Shown: positions 1-12,100 of the stretch, in pieces | How the letters are laid out: each line of letters begins with the position of its first letter | Numbering within the stretch: the first letter of the stretch is position 1 | Source: Gigantopelta aegis | Taxonomy: Eukaryota; Mollusca; Gastropoda; Neomphalida; Peltospiridae | Assembly (NCBI RefSeq): GCF_016097555.1 | Contig: NC_054708.1 | Span: forward strand, 6,852,764-6,916,763 | Length of the DNA: 64,000 nt | Direction: 5' to 3' | Position numbers and translations under genes: made by a program | The notes under the pieces: model-generated | Databases searched by the model: none | The model's input: the letters and a program-made list of their open reading frames with translations, nothing else | What the model was told of the DNA's origin: nothing

Positions 1-3000
1 CCATGATACTGGGTATGTGCTATTCTGGTTTATCAAAAGCCATGATACTGGGTATGTGCTATTCTGGTTTATCAAAAGCCATGATACTGGGTATGTGCTA
101 TTCTGGTTTATCAAAAGCCATGATACTGGGTATGTGCTATCCTGGTTTATCAAAAGCCATGATACTGGGTATGTGCTATCCTGGTTTATCAAAAGCCATG
201 ATACTGGGTATGTGCTATTCTGGTTTATCAAAAGCCATGATACTGGGTATGTGCTATTCTGGTTTATCAAAAGCCATGATACTGGGTATGTGCTATTCTG
301 GTTTATCAAAAGCCATGATACTGGGTATGTGCTATCCTGGTTTATCAAAAGCCATGATACTGGGTATGTGCTATTCTGGTTTATCAAAAGCCATGATACT
401 GGGTATGTGCTATTCTGGTTTATCAAAAGCCATGATACTGGGTATGTGCTATCCTGGTTTATCAAAAGCCATGATACTGGGTATGTGCTATCCTGGTTTA
501 TCAAAAGCCATGATACTGGGTATGTGCTATTCTGGTTTATCAAAAGCCATGATACTGGGTATGTGCTATCCTGGTTTATCAAAAGCCATGATACTGGGTA
601 TGTGCTATCCTGGTTTATCAAAAGCCATGATACTGGGTATGTGCTATCCTGGTTTATCAAAAGCCATGATACTGGGTATGTGCTATCCTGGTTTATCAAA
701 AGCCATGATACTGGGTATGTGCTATCCTGGTTTATCAAAAGCCATGATACTGGGTATGTGCTATCCTGGTTTATCAAAAGCCATGATACTGGGTATGTGC
801 TATCCTGGTTTATCAAAAGCCATGATACTGGGTATGTGCTATCCTGGTTTATCAAAAGCCATGATACTGGGTATGTGCTATCCTGGTTTATCAAAAGCCA
901 TGATACTGGGTATGTGCTATCCTGGTTTATCAAAAGCCATGATACTGGGTATGTGCTATCCTGGTTTATCAAAAGCCATGATACTGGGTATGTGCTATCC
1001 TGGTTTATCAAAAGCCATGATACTGGGTATGTGCTATCCTGGTTTATCAAAAGCCATGATACTGGGTATGTGCTATCCTGGTTTATCAAAAGCCATGATA
1101 CTGGGTATGTGCTATCCTGGTTTATCAAAAGCCATGATACTGGGTATGTGCTATCCTGGTTTATCAAAAGCCATGATACTGGGTATGTGCTATCCTGGTT
1201 TATCAAAAGCCATGATACTGGGTATGTGCTATCCTGGTTTATCAAAAGCCATGATACTGGGTATGTGCTATCCTGGTTTATCAAAAGCCATGATACTGGG
1301 TATGTGCTATCCTGGTTTATCAAAAGCCATGATACTGGGTATGTGCTATCCTGGTTTATCAAAAGCCATGATACTGGGTATGTGCTATCCTGGTTTATCA
1401 AAAGCCATGATACTGGGTATGTGCTATCCTGGTTTATCAAAAGCCATGATACTGGGTATGTGCTATCCTGGTTTATCAAAAGCCATGATACTGGGTATGT
1501 GCTATCCTGGTTTATCAAAAGCCATGATACTGGGTATGTGCTATCCTGGTTTATCAAAAGCCATGATACTGGGTATGTGCTATCCTGGTTTATCAAAAGC
1601 CATGATACTGGGTATGTGCTATCCTGGTTTATCAAAAGCCATGATACTGGGTATGTGCTATCCTGGTTTATCAAAAGCCATGATACTGGGTATGTGCTAT
1701 CCTGGTTTATCAAAAGCCATGATACTGGGTATGTGCTATCCTGGTTTATCAAAAGCCATGATACTGGGTATGTGCTATCCTGGTTTATCAAAAGCCATGA
1801 TACTGGGTATGTGCTATCCTGGTTTATCAAAAGCCATGATACTGGGTATGTGCTATGTCTGGTTTATCAAAAGCCATGATACTGGGTATGTGCTATCCTG
1901 GTTTATCAAAAGCCATGATACTGGGTATGTGCTATTCTGGTTTATCAAAAGCCATGATACTGGGTATGTGCTATTCTGGTTTATCAAAAGCCATGATACT
2001 GGGTATGTGCTATCCTGGTTTATCAAAAGCCATGATACTGGGTATGTGCTATTCTGGTTTATCAAAAGCCATGATACTGGGTATGTGCTATCCTGGTTTA
2101 TCAAAAGCCATGATACTGGGTATGTGCTATTCTGGTTTATCAAAAGCCATGATACTGGGTATGTGCTATTCTGGTTTATCAAAAGCCATGATACTGGGTA
2201 TGTGCTATTCTGGTTTATCAAAAGCCATGATACTGGTATGTGCTATTCTGGTTTATCAAAAGCCATGATACTGGGTATGTGCTATTCTGGTTTATCAAAA
2301 GCCATGATACTGGGTATGTGCTATTCTGGTTTATCAAAAGCCATGATACTGGGTATGTGCTATTCTGGTTTATCAAAAGCCATGATACCTGGTATGTGCT
2401 ATTCTGGTTTATCAAAAGCCATGATACTGGGTATGTGCTATTCTGGTTTATCAAAAGCCATGATACTGGGTATGTGCTATTCTGGTTTATCAAAAGCCAT
2501 GATACTGGGTATGTGCTATTCTGGTTTATCAAAAGCCATGATACCTGGTATGTGCTATTCTGGTTTATCAAAAGCCATGATACTGGGTATGTGCTATTCT
2601 GGTTTATCAAAAGCCATGATACTGGGTATGTGCTATCCTGGTTTATCAAAAGCCATGATACTGGGTATGTGCTATTCTGGTTTATCAAAAGCCATGATAC
2701 TGGGTATGTGCTATCCTGGTTTATCAAAAGCCATGATACTGGGTATGTGCTATCCTGGTTTATCAAAAGCCATGATACTGGGTATGTGCTATTCTGGTTT
2801 ATCAAAAGCCATGATACTGGGTATGTGCTATCCTGGTTTATCAAAAGCCATGATACTGGGTATGTGCTATCCTGGTTTATCAAAAGCCATGATACTGGGT
2901 ATGTGCTATCCTGGTTTATCAAAAGCCATGATACTGGGTATGTGCTATCCTGGTTTATCAAAAGCCATGATACTGGGTATGTGCTATCCTGGTTTATCAA

Positions 3001-6000
3001 AAGCCATGATACTGGGTATGTGCTATCCTGGTTTATCAAAAGCCATGATACTGGGTATGTGCTATCCTGGTTTATCAAAAGCCATGATACTGGGTATGTG
3101 CTATCCTGGTTTATCAAAAGCCATGATACTGGGTATGTGCTATCCTGGTTTATCAAAAGCCATGATACTGGGTATGTGCTATCCTGGTTTATCAAAAGCC
3201 ATGATACTGGGTATGTGCTATCCTGGTTTATCAAAAGCCATGATACTGGGTATGTGCTATCCTGGTTTATCAAAAGCCATGATACTGGGTATGTGCTATC
3301 CTGGTTTATCAAAAGCCATGATACTGGGTATGTGCTATCCTGGTTTATCAAAAGCCATGATACTGGGTATGTGCTATCCTGGTTTATCAAAAGCCATGAT
3401 ACTGGGTATGTGCTATCCTGGTTTATCAAAAGCCATGATACTGGGTATGTGCTATCCTGGTTTATCAAAAGCCATGATACTGGGTATGTGCTATCCTGGT
3501 TTATCAAAAGCCATGATACTGGGTATGTGCTATCCTGGTTTATCAAAAGCCATGATACTGGGTATGTGCTATCCTGGTTTATCAAAAGCCATGATACTGG
3601 GTATGTGCTATCCTGGTTTATCAAAAGCCATGATACTGGGTATGTGCTATCCTGGTTTATCAAAAGCCATGATACTGGGTATGTGCTATCCTGGTTTATC
3701 AAAAGCCATGATACTGGGTATGTGCTATCCTGGTTTATCAAAAGCCATGATACTGGGTATGTCTGGTTTATCAAAAGCCATGATACTGGGTATGTGCTAT
3801 TCTGGTTTATCAAAAGCCATGATACTGGGTATGTGCTATCCTGGTTTATCAAAAGCCATGATACTGGGTATGTGCTATCCTGGTTTATCAAAAGCCATGA
3901 TACTGGGTATGTGCTATCCTGGTTTATCAAAAGCCATGATACTGGGTATGTGCTATCCTGGTTTATCAAAAGCCATGATACTGGGTATGTGCTATCCTGG
4001 TTTATCAAAAGCCATGATACTGGGTATGTGCTATCCTGGTTTATCAAAAGCCATGATACTGGGTATGTGCTATTCTGGTTTATCAAAAGCCATGATACTG
4101 GGTATGTGCTATCCTGGTTTATCAAAAGCCATGATACTGGGTATGTGCTATCCTGGTTTATCAAAAGCCATGATACTGGGTATGTGCTATCCTGGTTTAT
4201 CAAAAGCCATGATACTGGGTATGTGCTATCCTGGTTTATCAAAAGCCATGATACTGGGTATGTGCTATCCTGGTTTATCAAAAGCCATGATACTGGGTAT
4301 GTGCTATTCTGGTTTATCAAAAGCCATGATACTGGGTATGTGCTATCCTGGTTTATCAAAAGCCATGATACTGGGTATGTGCTATCCTGGTTTATCAAAA
4401 GCCATGATACTGGGTATGTGCTATCCTGGTTTATCAAAAGCCATGATACTGGGTATGTGCTATCCTGGTTTATCAAAAGCCATGATACTGGGTATGTGCT
4501 ATCCTGGTTTATCAAAAGCCATGATACTGGGTATGTGCTATCCTGGTTTATCAAAAGCCATGATACTGGGTATGTGCTATCCTGGTTTATCAAAAGCCAT
4601 GATACTGGGTATGTGCTATTCTGGTTTATCAAAAGCCATGATACTGGGTATGTGCTATTTCCTGGTTTATCAAAAGCCATGATACTGGGTATGTGCTATC
4701 CTGGTTTATCAAAAGCCATGATACTGGGTATGTGCTATCCTGGTTTATCAAAAGCCATGATACTGGGTATGTGCTATTCTGGTTTATCAAAAGCCATGAT
4801 ACTGGGTATGTGCTATTCTGGTTTATCAAAAGCCATGATACCTGGGTATGTGCTATTCTGGTTTATCAAAAGCCATGATACTGGGTATGTGCTATCCTGG
4901 TTTATCAAAAGCCATGATACTGGGTATGTGCTATTCTGGTTTATCAAAAGCCATGATACTGGGTATGTGCTATCCTGGTTTATCAAAAGCCATGATACTG
5001 GGTATGTGCTATCCTGGTTTATCAAAAGCCATGATACTGGGTATGTGCTATCCTGGTTTATCAAAAGCCATGATACTGGGTATGTGCTATCCTGGTTTAT
5101 CAAAAGCCATGATACTGGGTATGTGCTATCCTGGTTTATCAAAAGCCATGATACTGGGTATGTGCTATCCTGGTTTATCAAAAGCCATGATACTGGGTAT
5201 GTGCTATCCTGGTTTATCAAAAGCCATGATACTGGGTATGTGCTATCCTGGTTTATCAAAAGCCATGATACTGGGTATGTGCTATCCTGGTTTATCAAAA
5301 GCCATGATACTGGGTATGTGCTATCCTGGTTTATCAAAAGCCATGATACTGGGTATGTGCTATTCTGGTTTATCAAAAGCCATGATACTGGGTATGTGCT
5401 ATCCTGGTTTATCAAAAGCCATGATACTGGGTATGTGCTATTCTGGTTTATCAAAAGCCATGATACTGGGTATGTGCTATCCTGGTTTATCAAAAGCCAT
5501 GATACTGGGTATGTGCTATCCTGGTTTATCAAAAGCCATGATACTGGGTATGTGCTATCCTGGTTTATCAAAAGCCATGATACTGGGTATGTGCTATTCT
5601 GGTTTATCAAAAGCCATGATACTGGGTATGTGCTATCCTGGTTTATCAAAAGCCATGATACTGGGTATGTGCTATTCTGGTTTATCAAAAGCCATGATAC
5701 TGGGTATGTGCTATCCTGGTTTATCAAAAGCCATGATACTGGGTATGTGCTATCCTGGTTTATCAAAAGCCATGATACCTGGTTTATCAAAAGCCATGAT
5801 ACTGGGTATGTGCTATCCTGGTTTATCAAAAGCCATGATACTGGGTATGTGCTATTCTGGTTTATCAAAAGCCATGATACTGGGTATGTGCTATTCTGGT
5901 TTATCAAAAGCCATGATACTGGGTATGTGCTATCCTGGTTTATCAAAAGCCATGATACTGGGTATGTGCTATTCTGGTTTATCAAAAGCCATGATACTGG

Positions 6001-8993
6001 GTATGTGCTATCCTGGTTTATCAAAAGCCATGATACTGGGTATGTGCTATCCTGGTTTATGCCATGATACCTGGTTTATCAAAAGCCATGATACTGGGTA
6101 TGTGCTATCCTGGTTTATCAAAAGCCATGATACTGGGTATGTGCTATCCTGGTTTATCAAAAGCCATGATACTGGGTATGTGCTATCCTGGTTTATCAAA
6201 AGCCATGATACTGGGTATGTGCTATCCTGGTTTATCAAAAGCCATGATATGTATGTGCTACTGGTTTATCAAAAGCCATGATACTGGGTATGTGCTATCC
6301 TGGTTTATCAAAAGCCATGATACTGGGTATGTGCTATTCTGGTTTATCAAAAGCCATGATACTGGGTATGTGCTATTCTGGTTTATCAAAAGCCATGATA
6401 CTGGGTATGTGCTATTCTGGTTTATCAAAAGCCATGATACTGGGTATGTGCTATTCTGGTTTATCAAAAGCCATGATACTGGGTATGTGCTATTCTGGTT
6501 TATCAAAAGCCATGATACTGGGTATGTGCTATTCTGGTTTATCAAAAGCCATGATACTGGTATGTGCTATTCTGGTTTATCAAAAGCCATGATACTGGGT
6601 ATGTGCTATCCTGGTTTATCAAAAGCCATGATACTGGGTATGTGCTATTCTGGTTTATCAAAAGCCATGATACTGGGTATGTGCTATTCTGGTTTATCAA
6701 AAGCCATGATACTGGGTATGTGCTATTCTGGTTTATCAAAAGCCATGATACTGGGTATGTGCTATTCTGGTTTATCAAAAGCCATGATACTGGGTATGTG
6801 CTATTCTGGTTTATCAAAAGCCATGATACTGGGTATGTGCTATTCTGGTTTATCAAAAGCCATGATACTGGGTATGTGCTATTCTGGTTTATCAAAAGCC
6901 ATGATACTGGGTATGTGCTATTCTGGTTTATCAAAAGCCATGATACTGGGTATGTGCTATTCTGGTTTATCAAAAGCCATGATACTGGGTATGTGCTATT
7001 CTGGTTTATCAAAAGCCATGATACTGGGTATGTGCTATTCTGGTTTATCAAAAGCCATGATACCTGGTATGTGCTATTCTGGTTTATCAAAAGCCATGAT
7101 ACTGGGTATGTGCTATTCTGGTTTATCAAAAGCCATGATACTGGGTATGTGCTATTCTGGTTTATCAAAAGCCATGATACTGGGTATGTGCTATTCTGGT
7201 TTATCAAAAGCCATGATACTGGGTATGTGCTATTCTGGTTTATCAAAAGCCATGATACTGGGTATGTGCTATTCTGGTTTATCAAAAGCCATGATACTGG
7301 GTATGTGCTATTCTGGTTTATCAAAAGCCATGCTGGTATGTGCTATTCTGGTTTATCAAAAGCCATGATACTGGGTATGTGCTATTCTGGTTTATCAAAA
7401 GCCATGATACTGGGTATGTGCTATTCTGGTTTATCAAAAGCCATGATACTGGGTATGTGCTATTCTGGTTTATCAAAAGCCATGATACTGGGTATGTGCT
7501 ATTCTGGTTTATCAAAAGCCATGATACTGGGTATGTGCTATTCTGGTTTATCAAAAGCCATGATACTGGGTATGTGCTATTCTGGTTTATCAAAAGCCAT
7601 GATACTGGGTATGTGCTATTCTGGTTTATCAAAAGCCATGATACCTGGTATGTGCTATCCTGGTTTATCAAAAGCCATGATACTGGGTATGTGCTATTCT
7701 GGTTTATCAAAAGCCATGATACTATTCTGGTATGTGCTATCCTGGTTTATCAAAAGCCATGATACTGGGTATGTGCTATTCTGGTTTATCAAAAGCCATG
7801 ATACTGGGTATGTGCTATTCTGGTTTATCAAAAGCCATGATACTGGGTATGTGCTATTCTGGTTTATCAAAAGCCATGATACCTGGTATGTGCTATCCTG
7901 GTTTATCAAAAGCCATGATACCTGGTATGTGCTATCCTGGTTTATCAAAAGCCATGATACTGGGTATGTGCTATTCTGGTTTATCAAAAGCCATGATACT
8001 GGGTATGTGCTATTCTGGTTTATCAAAAGCCATGATACTGGGTATGTGCTATCCTGGTTTATCAAAAGCCATGATACCTGGTATGTGCTATTCTGGTTTA
8101 TCAAAAGCCATGATACCTGGTATGTGCTATCCTGGTTTATCAAAAGCCATGATACTGGGTATGTGCTATCCTGGTTTATCAAAAGCCATGATACTGGGTA
8201 TGTGCTATTCTGGTTTATCAAAAGCCATGATACTGGGTATGTGCTATTCTGGTTTATCAAAAGCCATGATACTGGGTATGTGCTATTCTGGTTTATCAAA
8301 AGCCATGATACTGGGTATGTGCTATTCTGGTTTATCAAAAGCCATGATACCTGGTATGTGCTATTCTGGTTTATCAAAAGCCATGATACTGGGTATGTGC
8401 TATTCTGGTTTATCAAAAGCCATGATACCTGGTATGTGCTATTCTGGTTTATCAAAAGCCATGATACTGGGTATGTGCTATCCTGGTTTATCAAAAGCCA
8501 TGATACCTGGTATGTGCTATCCTGGTTTATCAAAAGCCATGATACTGGGTATGTGCTATTCTGGTTTATCAAAAGCCATGATACTGGGTATGTGCTATCC
8601 TGGTTTATCAAAAGCCATGATACCTGGTATGTGCTATTCTGGTTTATCAAAAGCCATGATACTGGGTATGTGCTATTCTGGTTTATCAAAAGCCATGATA
8701 CCTGGTATGTGCTATCCTGGTTTATCAAAAGCCATGATACTGGGTATGTGCTATTCTGGTTTATCAAAAGCCATGATACTGGGTATGTGCTATTCTGGTT
8801 TATCAAAAGCCATGATACTGGGTATGTGCTATTCTGGTTTATCAAAAGCCATGATACCTGGTATGTGCTATTCTGGTTTATCAAAAGCCATGATACTGGG
8901 TATGTGCTATCCTGGTTTATCAAAAGCCATGATACTGGGTATGTGCTATTCTGGTTTATCAAAAGCCATGATACCGGGTATGTGCTGTCCTGA
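1..8993 (+). repeat. 39-bp satellite array, about 230 units
   Basis: The stretch is an uninterrupted head-to-tail array of a 39-bp unit (for example positions 3-41), containing the blocks TGGTTTATCAAAAGCCATGA and GGTATGTGCTAT. The commonest variation is T or C in TATTCTGG/TATCCTGG; a second variant has ATACCTGG in place of ATACTGGG. Irregular-length units occur near 1855, 2236, 3760, 4660, 5776, 6060, 6249, 7331 and 7722. The array continues beyond the left edge and ends at about 8993 in a diverged unit. Because 39 is 13 codons, three of six frames stay open for kilobases, giving repeated 13-residue peptides such as MILGMCYPGLSKA; I regard these as by-products, not genes. The monomer resembles the middle of the local SINE family (see findings). 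Confidence 0.98.
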
Positions 8994-9162
8994 TTATGAG
9001 TAAATGTATATAAATGACGTGTCACAGTCATTTGACACTGAACAGCCACTGATTAAACAATGTGCATTCCATTCTTTCATTTCAGACAATCAGATTCATA
9101 AACTATCAATGTTTACTAGAGATTAAGTAATCCTGATGTCATTATTCTGACTATATTTCCAG

Positions 9163-12100
9163 CACACAGAGGTGATGAACGCTGTTTTTGTAACCTACTT
9201 CAGGATTCTCAAACAAGCCCGGAAGTCAGGACTGTTGCCCTCTGTGTTCGAAGGACTTGCAAAGTAAGTTATTGTATACTTTAAAGTCAGGCTGTATTTC
9301 TGCTAATACAGCTTAGTTTTATGAATTAATGGAAGCTATTTGATTTGTCTAGTTTGCTATAGAAATTACACAAAGTAATGTTGTTTTTTTAATATTAAAG
9401 GGACACACCCTAGTTACAGCTAGTTGTTAACCATTACGGCGTTGTTTTTCGCTATTAAACCCATTTTTTCACAAATAAAATTGCACTTTACTTACCGTTT
9501 ATTATTTAGAATATACATTTCCATTCACCTGAAGTGTTTTTTGGTAATCCTGGTAATCCTGGTGTTTGTAATACCACAAAATGCATTTTTCGTATTTCTG
9601 AAAAAAGGACGCACGTTTGAGAAAAAACCGTTGAGCAGACAAGGTCTAATCTATTTTTAGACGGGATATTTCCATTTCAATGTCACAGACGTTGGTATAC
9701 CACATGACCGTTATCATTTTAATTCGGTTTGTTTTCTCGTGCACGGTTCGCGCAATCAACATCCGATTTGTTGTTGTTCATTTGTGAGATTTTTCTTCAC
9801 AGTTCGTGAAAATTTTCAGTAACAATAAAGTTCAGACAAGTAAGTATCTCAATACAAAACGTTACAAACCCTTAAAACCAATAATTTTGCTAAGTCCTAC
9901 GATATCTGGAGAGGGGATACAACCAGGACAGAACAGTTGGAACATGTCCAGGAAGGTGAAAAGAATGCACCCCAAGTCTGTGATATTGTAGTGACGTAGG
10001 CATTGTTGTGCTTCGAGCGACATCTACCGGTGACATCAGAATACAAACTTTCAAAATTATTTCAAGCAATTGGGACATGGGGATTCCCATGGTATTTATC
10101 GATATAAAACCTGCTTTTTTACCCATTTGATAAAAACGTGATCTAAGTGTGTTACAGGTTTGTAGATTAACCAAATTATAATTTATTTTCGCTGGATGGA
10201 ACTAGGGTGTGCGGCTTTAATTAATTTTTATATATTTGAGCCATAATAGTTGAGTTGAGAAAATGAGTGACATTGCATTAGAAAAATAAAATACATACAA
10301 TTTTATAAAATGATTATTACAGGGCTCGAAACGGCCTGTAGCCAGGTCGCCAATTGCGACCCAATGTCCAGTTTGGGCGACTCAAATATTAAAAAAATAT
10401 TGCATTAGTCGTCCAAATAATATTATGTGGCCGATCTTTAGAGCTATAACATATGAACCACAATTAATTTGTATTCCACATTAAAATCATGCTCGTGGTT
10501 CACTTACCACAACTTGACAACATCCATTATTATTTTGGGGGCCACCATATTTTTTTGGTGAGTTTCAGACCCTGTTATTATATATAATAAGATTATAAGT
10601 CTTAGACTAATTGCACTTGAAAAATATTTCTGGAACTCATGCTTTTGTAGATATTCTTTCCAATACTTTTCTCAAGAAAATTAATCTGTGGAGCTTGCCA
10701 AGGCTCGCTCGAAGGAATGGGTTTCTTGACACTCATGTCAGAAAAAACATCTACAAAAGAACTTGTCCCAGAAACTATTATCTATAATTTGTATGCATAA
10801 TACGCATTTTGAATGAAAATGTTTTTTGTACATAATTTCAGGGATGTGAAAGGGGCTGGAACAAAAAAACTTACTGTGGCCGGGGTCCAGGAGCCACTTA
10901 AGGGCCCCTGTAGGAAAACTGTTGTTTGCAACCCCTGGAACTGCTAAAAATTGCATTCAATGCTAACAAATCTAAACTGGTTCTAACTTATAATATAAGG
11001 CACACATCATAAACCTGAAACCATGAAAACATGCAAATGAACCTTGTGTGGTCAACAGTATTGAACATTATGTTTTTGATTTTTTAGACAAAATGGAAAA
11101 GTGCATTTACGCGTTTCAGCATAGCTCTCACATCCCTGTAATTTTCTGTGTGTTTTGTTTTTCTTGGTGGTGTGATATCTGATTGCAATCTGTTACAGGT
11201 TTGCCCATCTGATCAACATAGATTTCTTTGACGATCTGTTTACTGTCTTCAAAAATATACTTGAATCTGGGGTGAGTTTATAGCTTGGCTTAATTTCATA
11301 CTGGTTTGCTGTTGTTAACAACTGTCAGTGGACAACATCTTGTAAATATGATGTTAAAGTGATGTTTATTTTTAAAATTATTATGATGTAAAGTAACGTT
11401 TATTTTCCAGGAATTATAAGTTATATTTATTATGATGTTAAAATAGTGTTTATTTTCCAGGAAGTACAAGGAACAATTATTATGATGTTAAAGTAGTGTT
11501 TATTTTGCAGGAGTTACAATACCGACAAAGTCTGCAGTGTATCCAGACAGCATTCACCATCTTGTCTGGCCAGGGGGCAGCACTAAACATTGACCCGATG
11601 AACTTCTACAGACATCTGTATCAAAAACTTTTGAAAATACACGCAGGTATAAACACACATCTAAATCTCTCACAATTACAAAGTCATTATTAATTCAGTA
11701 GATTTTCTTAATTTTATTATAAGAGTGAGATATTTGACTGGGCTTATCACTTTTTCTACTTATTTATTAAACTGTTGTCAGTAATTCATTCAGCAGAGTG
11801 AGATAACGTTTGTGTTTGTTTATTTCTAAGTGATGTAGATTTCTTCTGACATTAAGGAATTAGGAAATGCACTTGTCAACTACATATATTTTTAAATGTT
11901 TAAATATCTTGCATTTATCTTTATGGATTTTCAGGAAGTGACAGCAAAGATATTTTAATAATTCTGAACTGCCTCGACTTGATGATAAGCAAGAGAAAAA
12001 GACAGGTAAATAATATGCAGTTAACTTGTACTGGTCTCACTTCAGTATACAGATATGTTTTCATTAGAACTACCTGAACAGGATGGGAAACACCCACCCA

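Noticed and set aside
3-8993. Protein genes of up to 1559 codons in the satellite
   Set aside because: They are exact 13-residue repeats caused by the 39-bp period, open in three frames at once, without normal protein composition or gene signals.
1-8993. CRISPR-like array
   Set aside because: There are no unique spacers; the units are contiguous, and the surrounding genes are eukaryotic.
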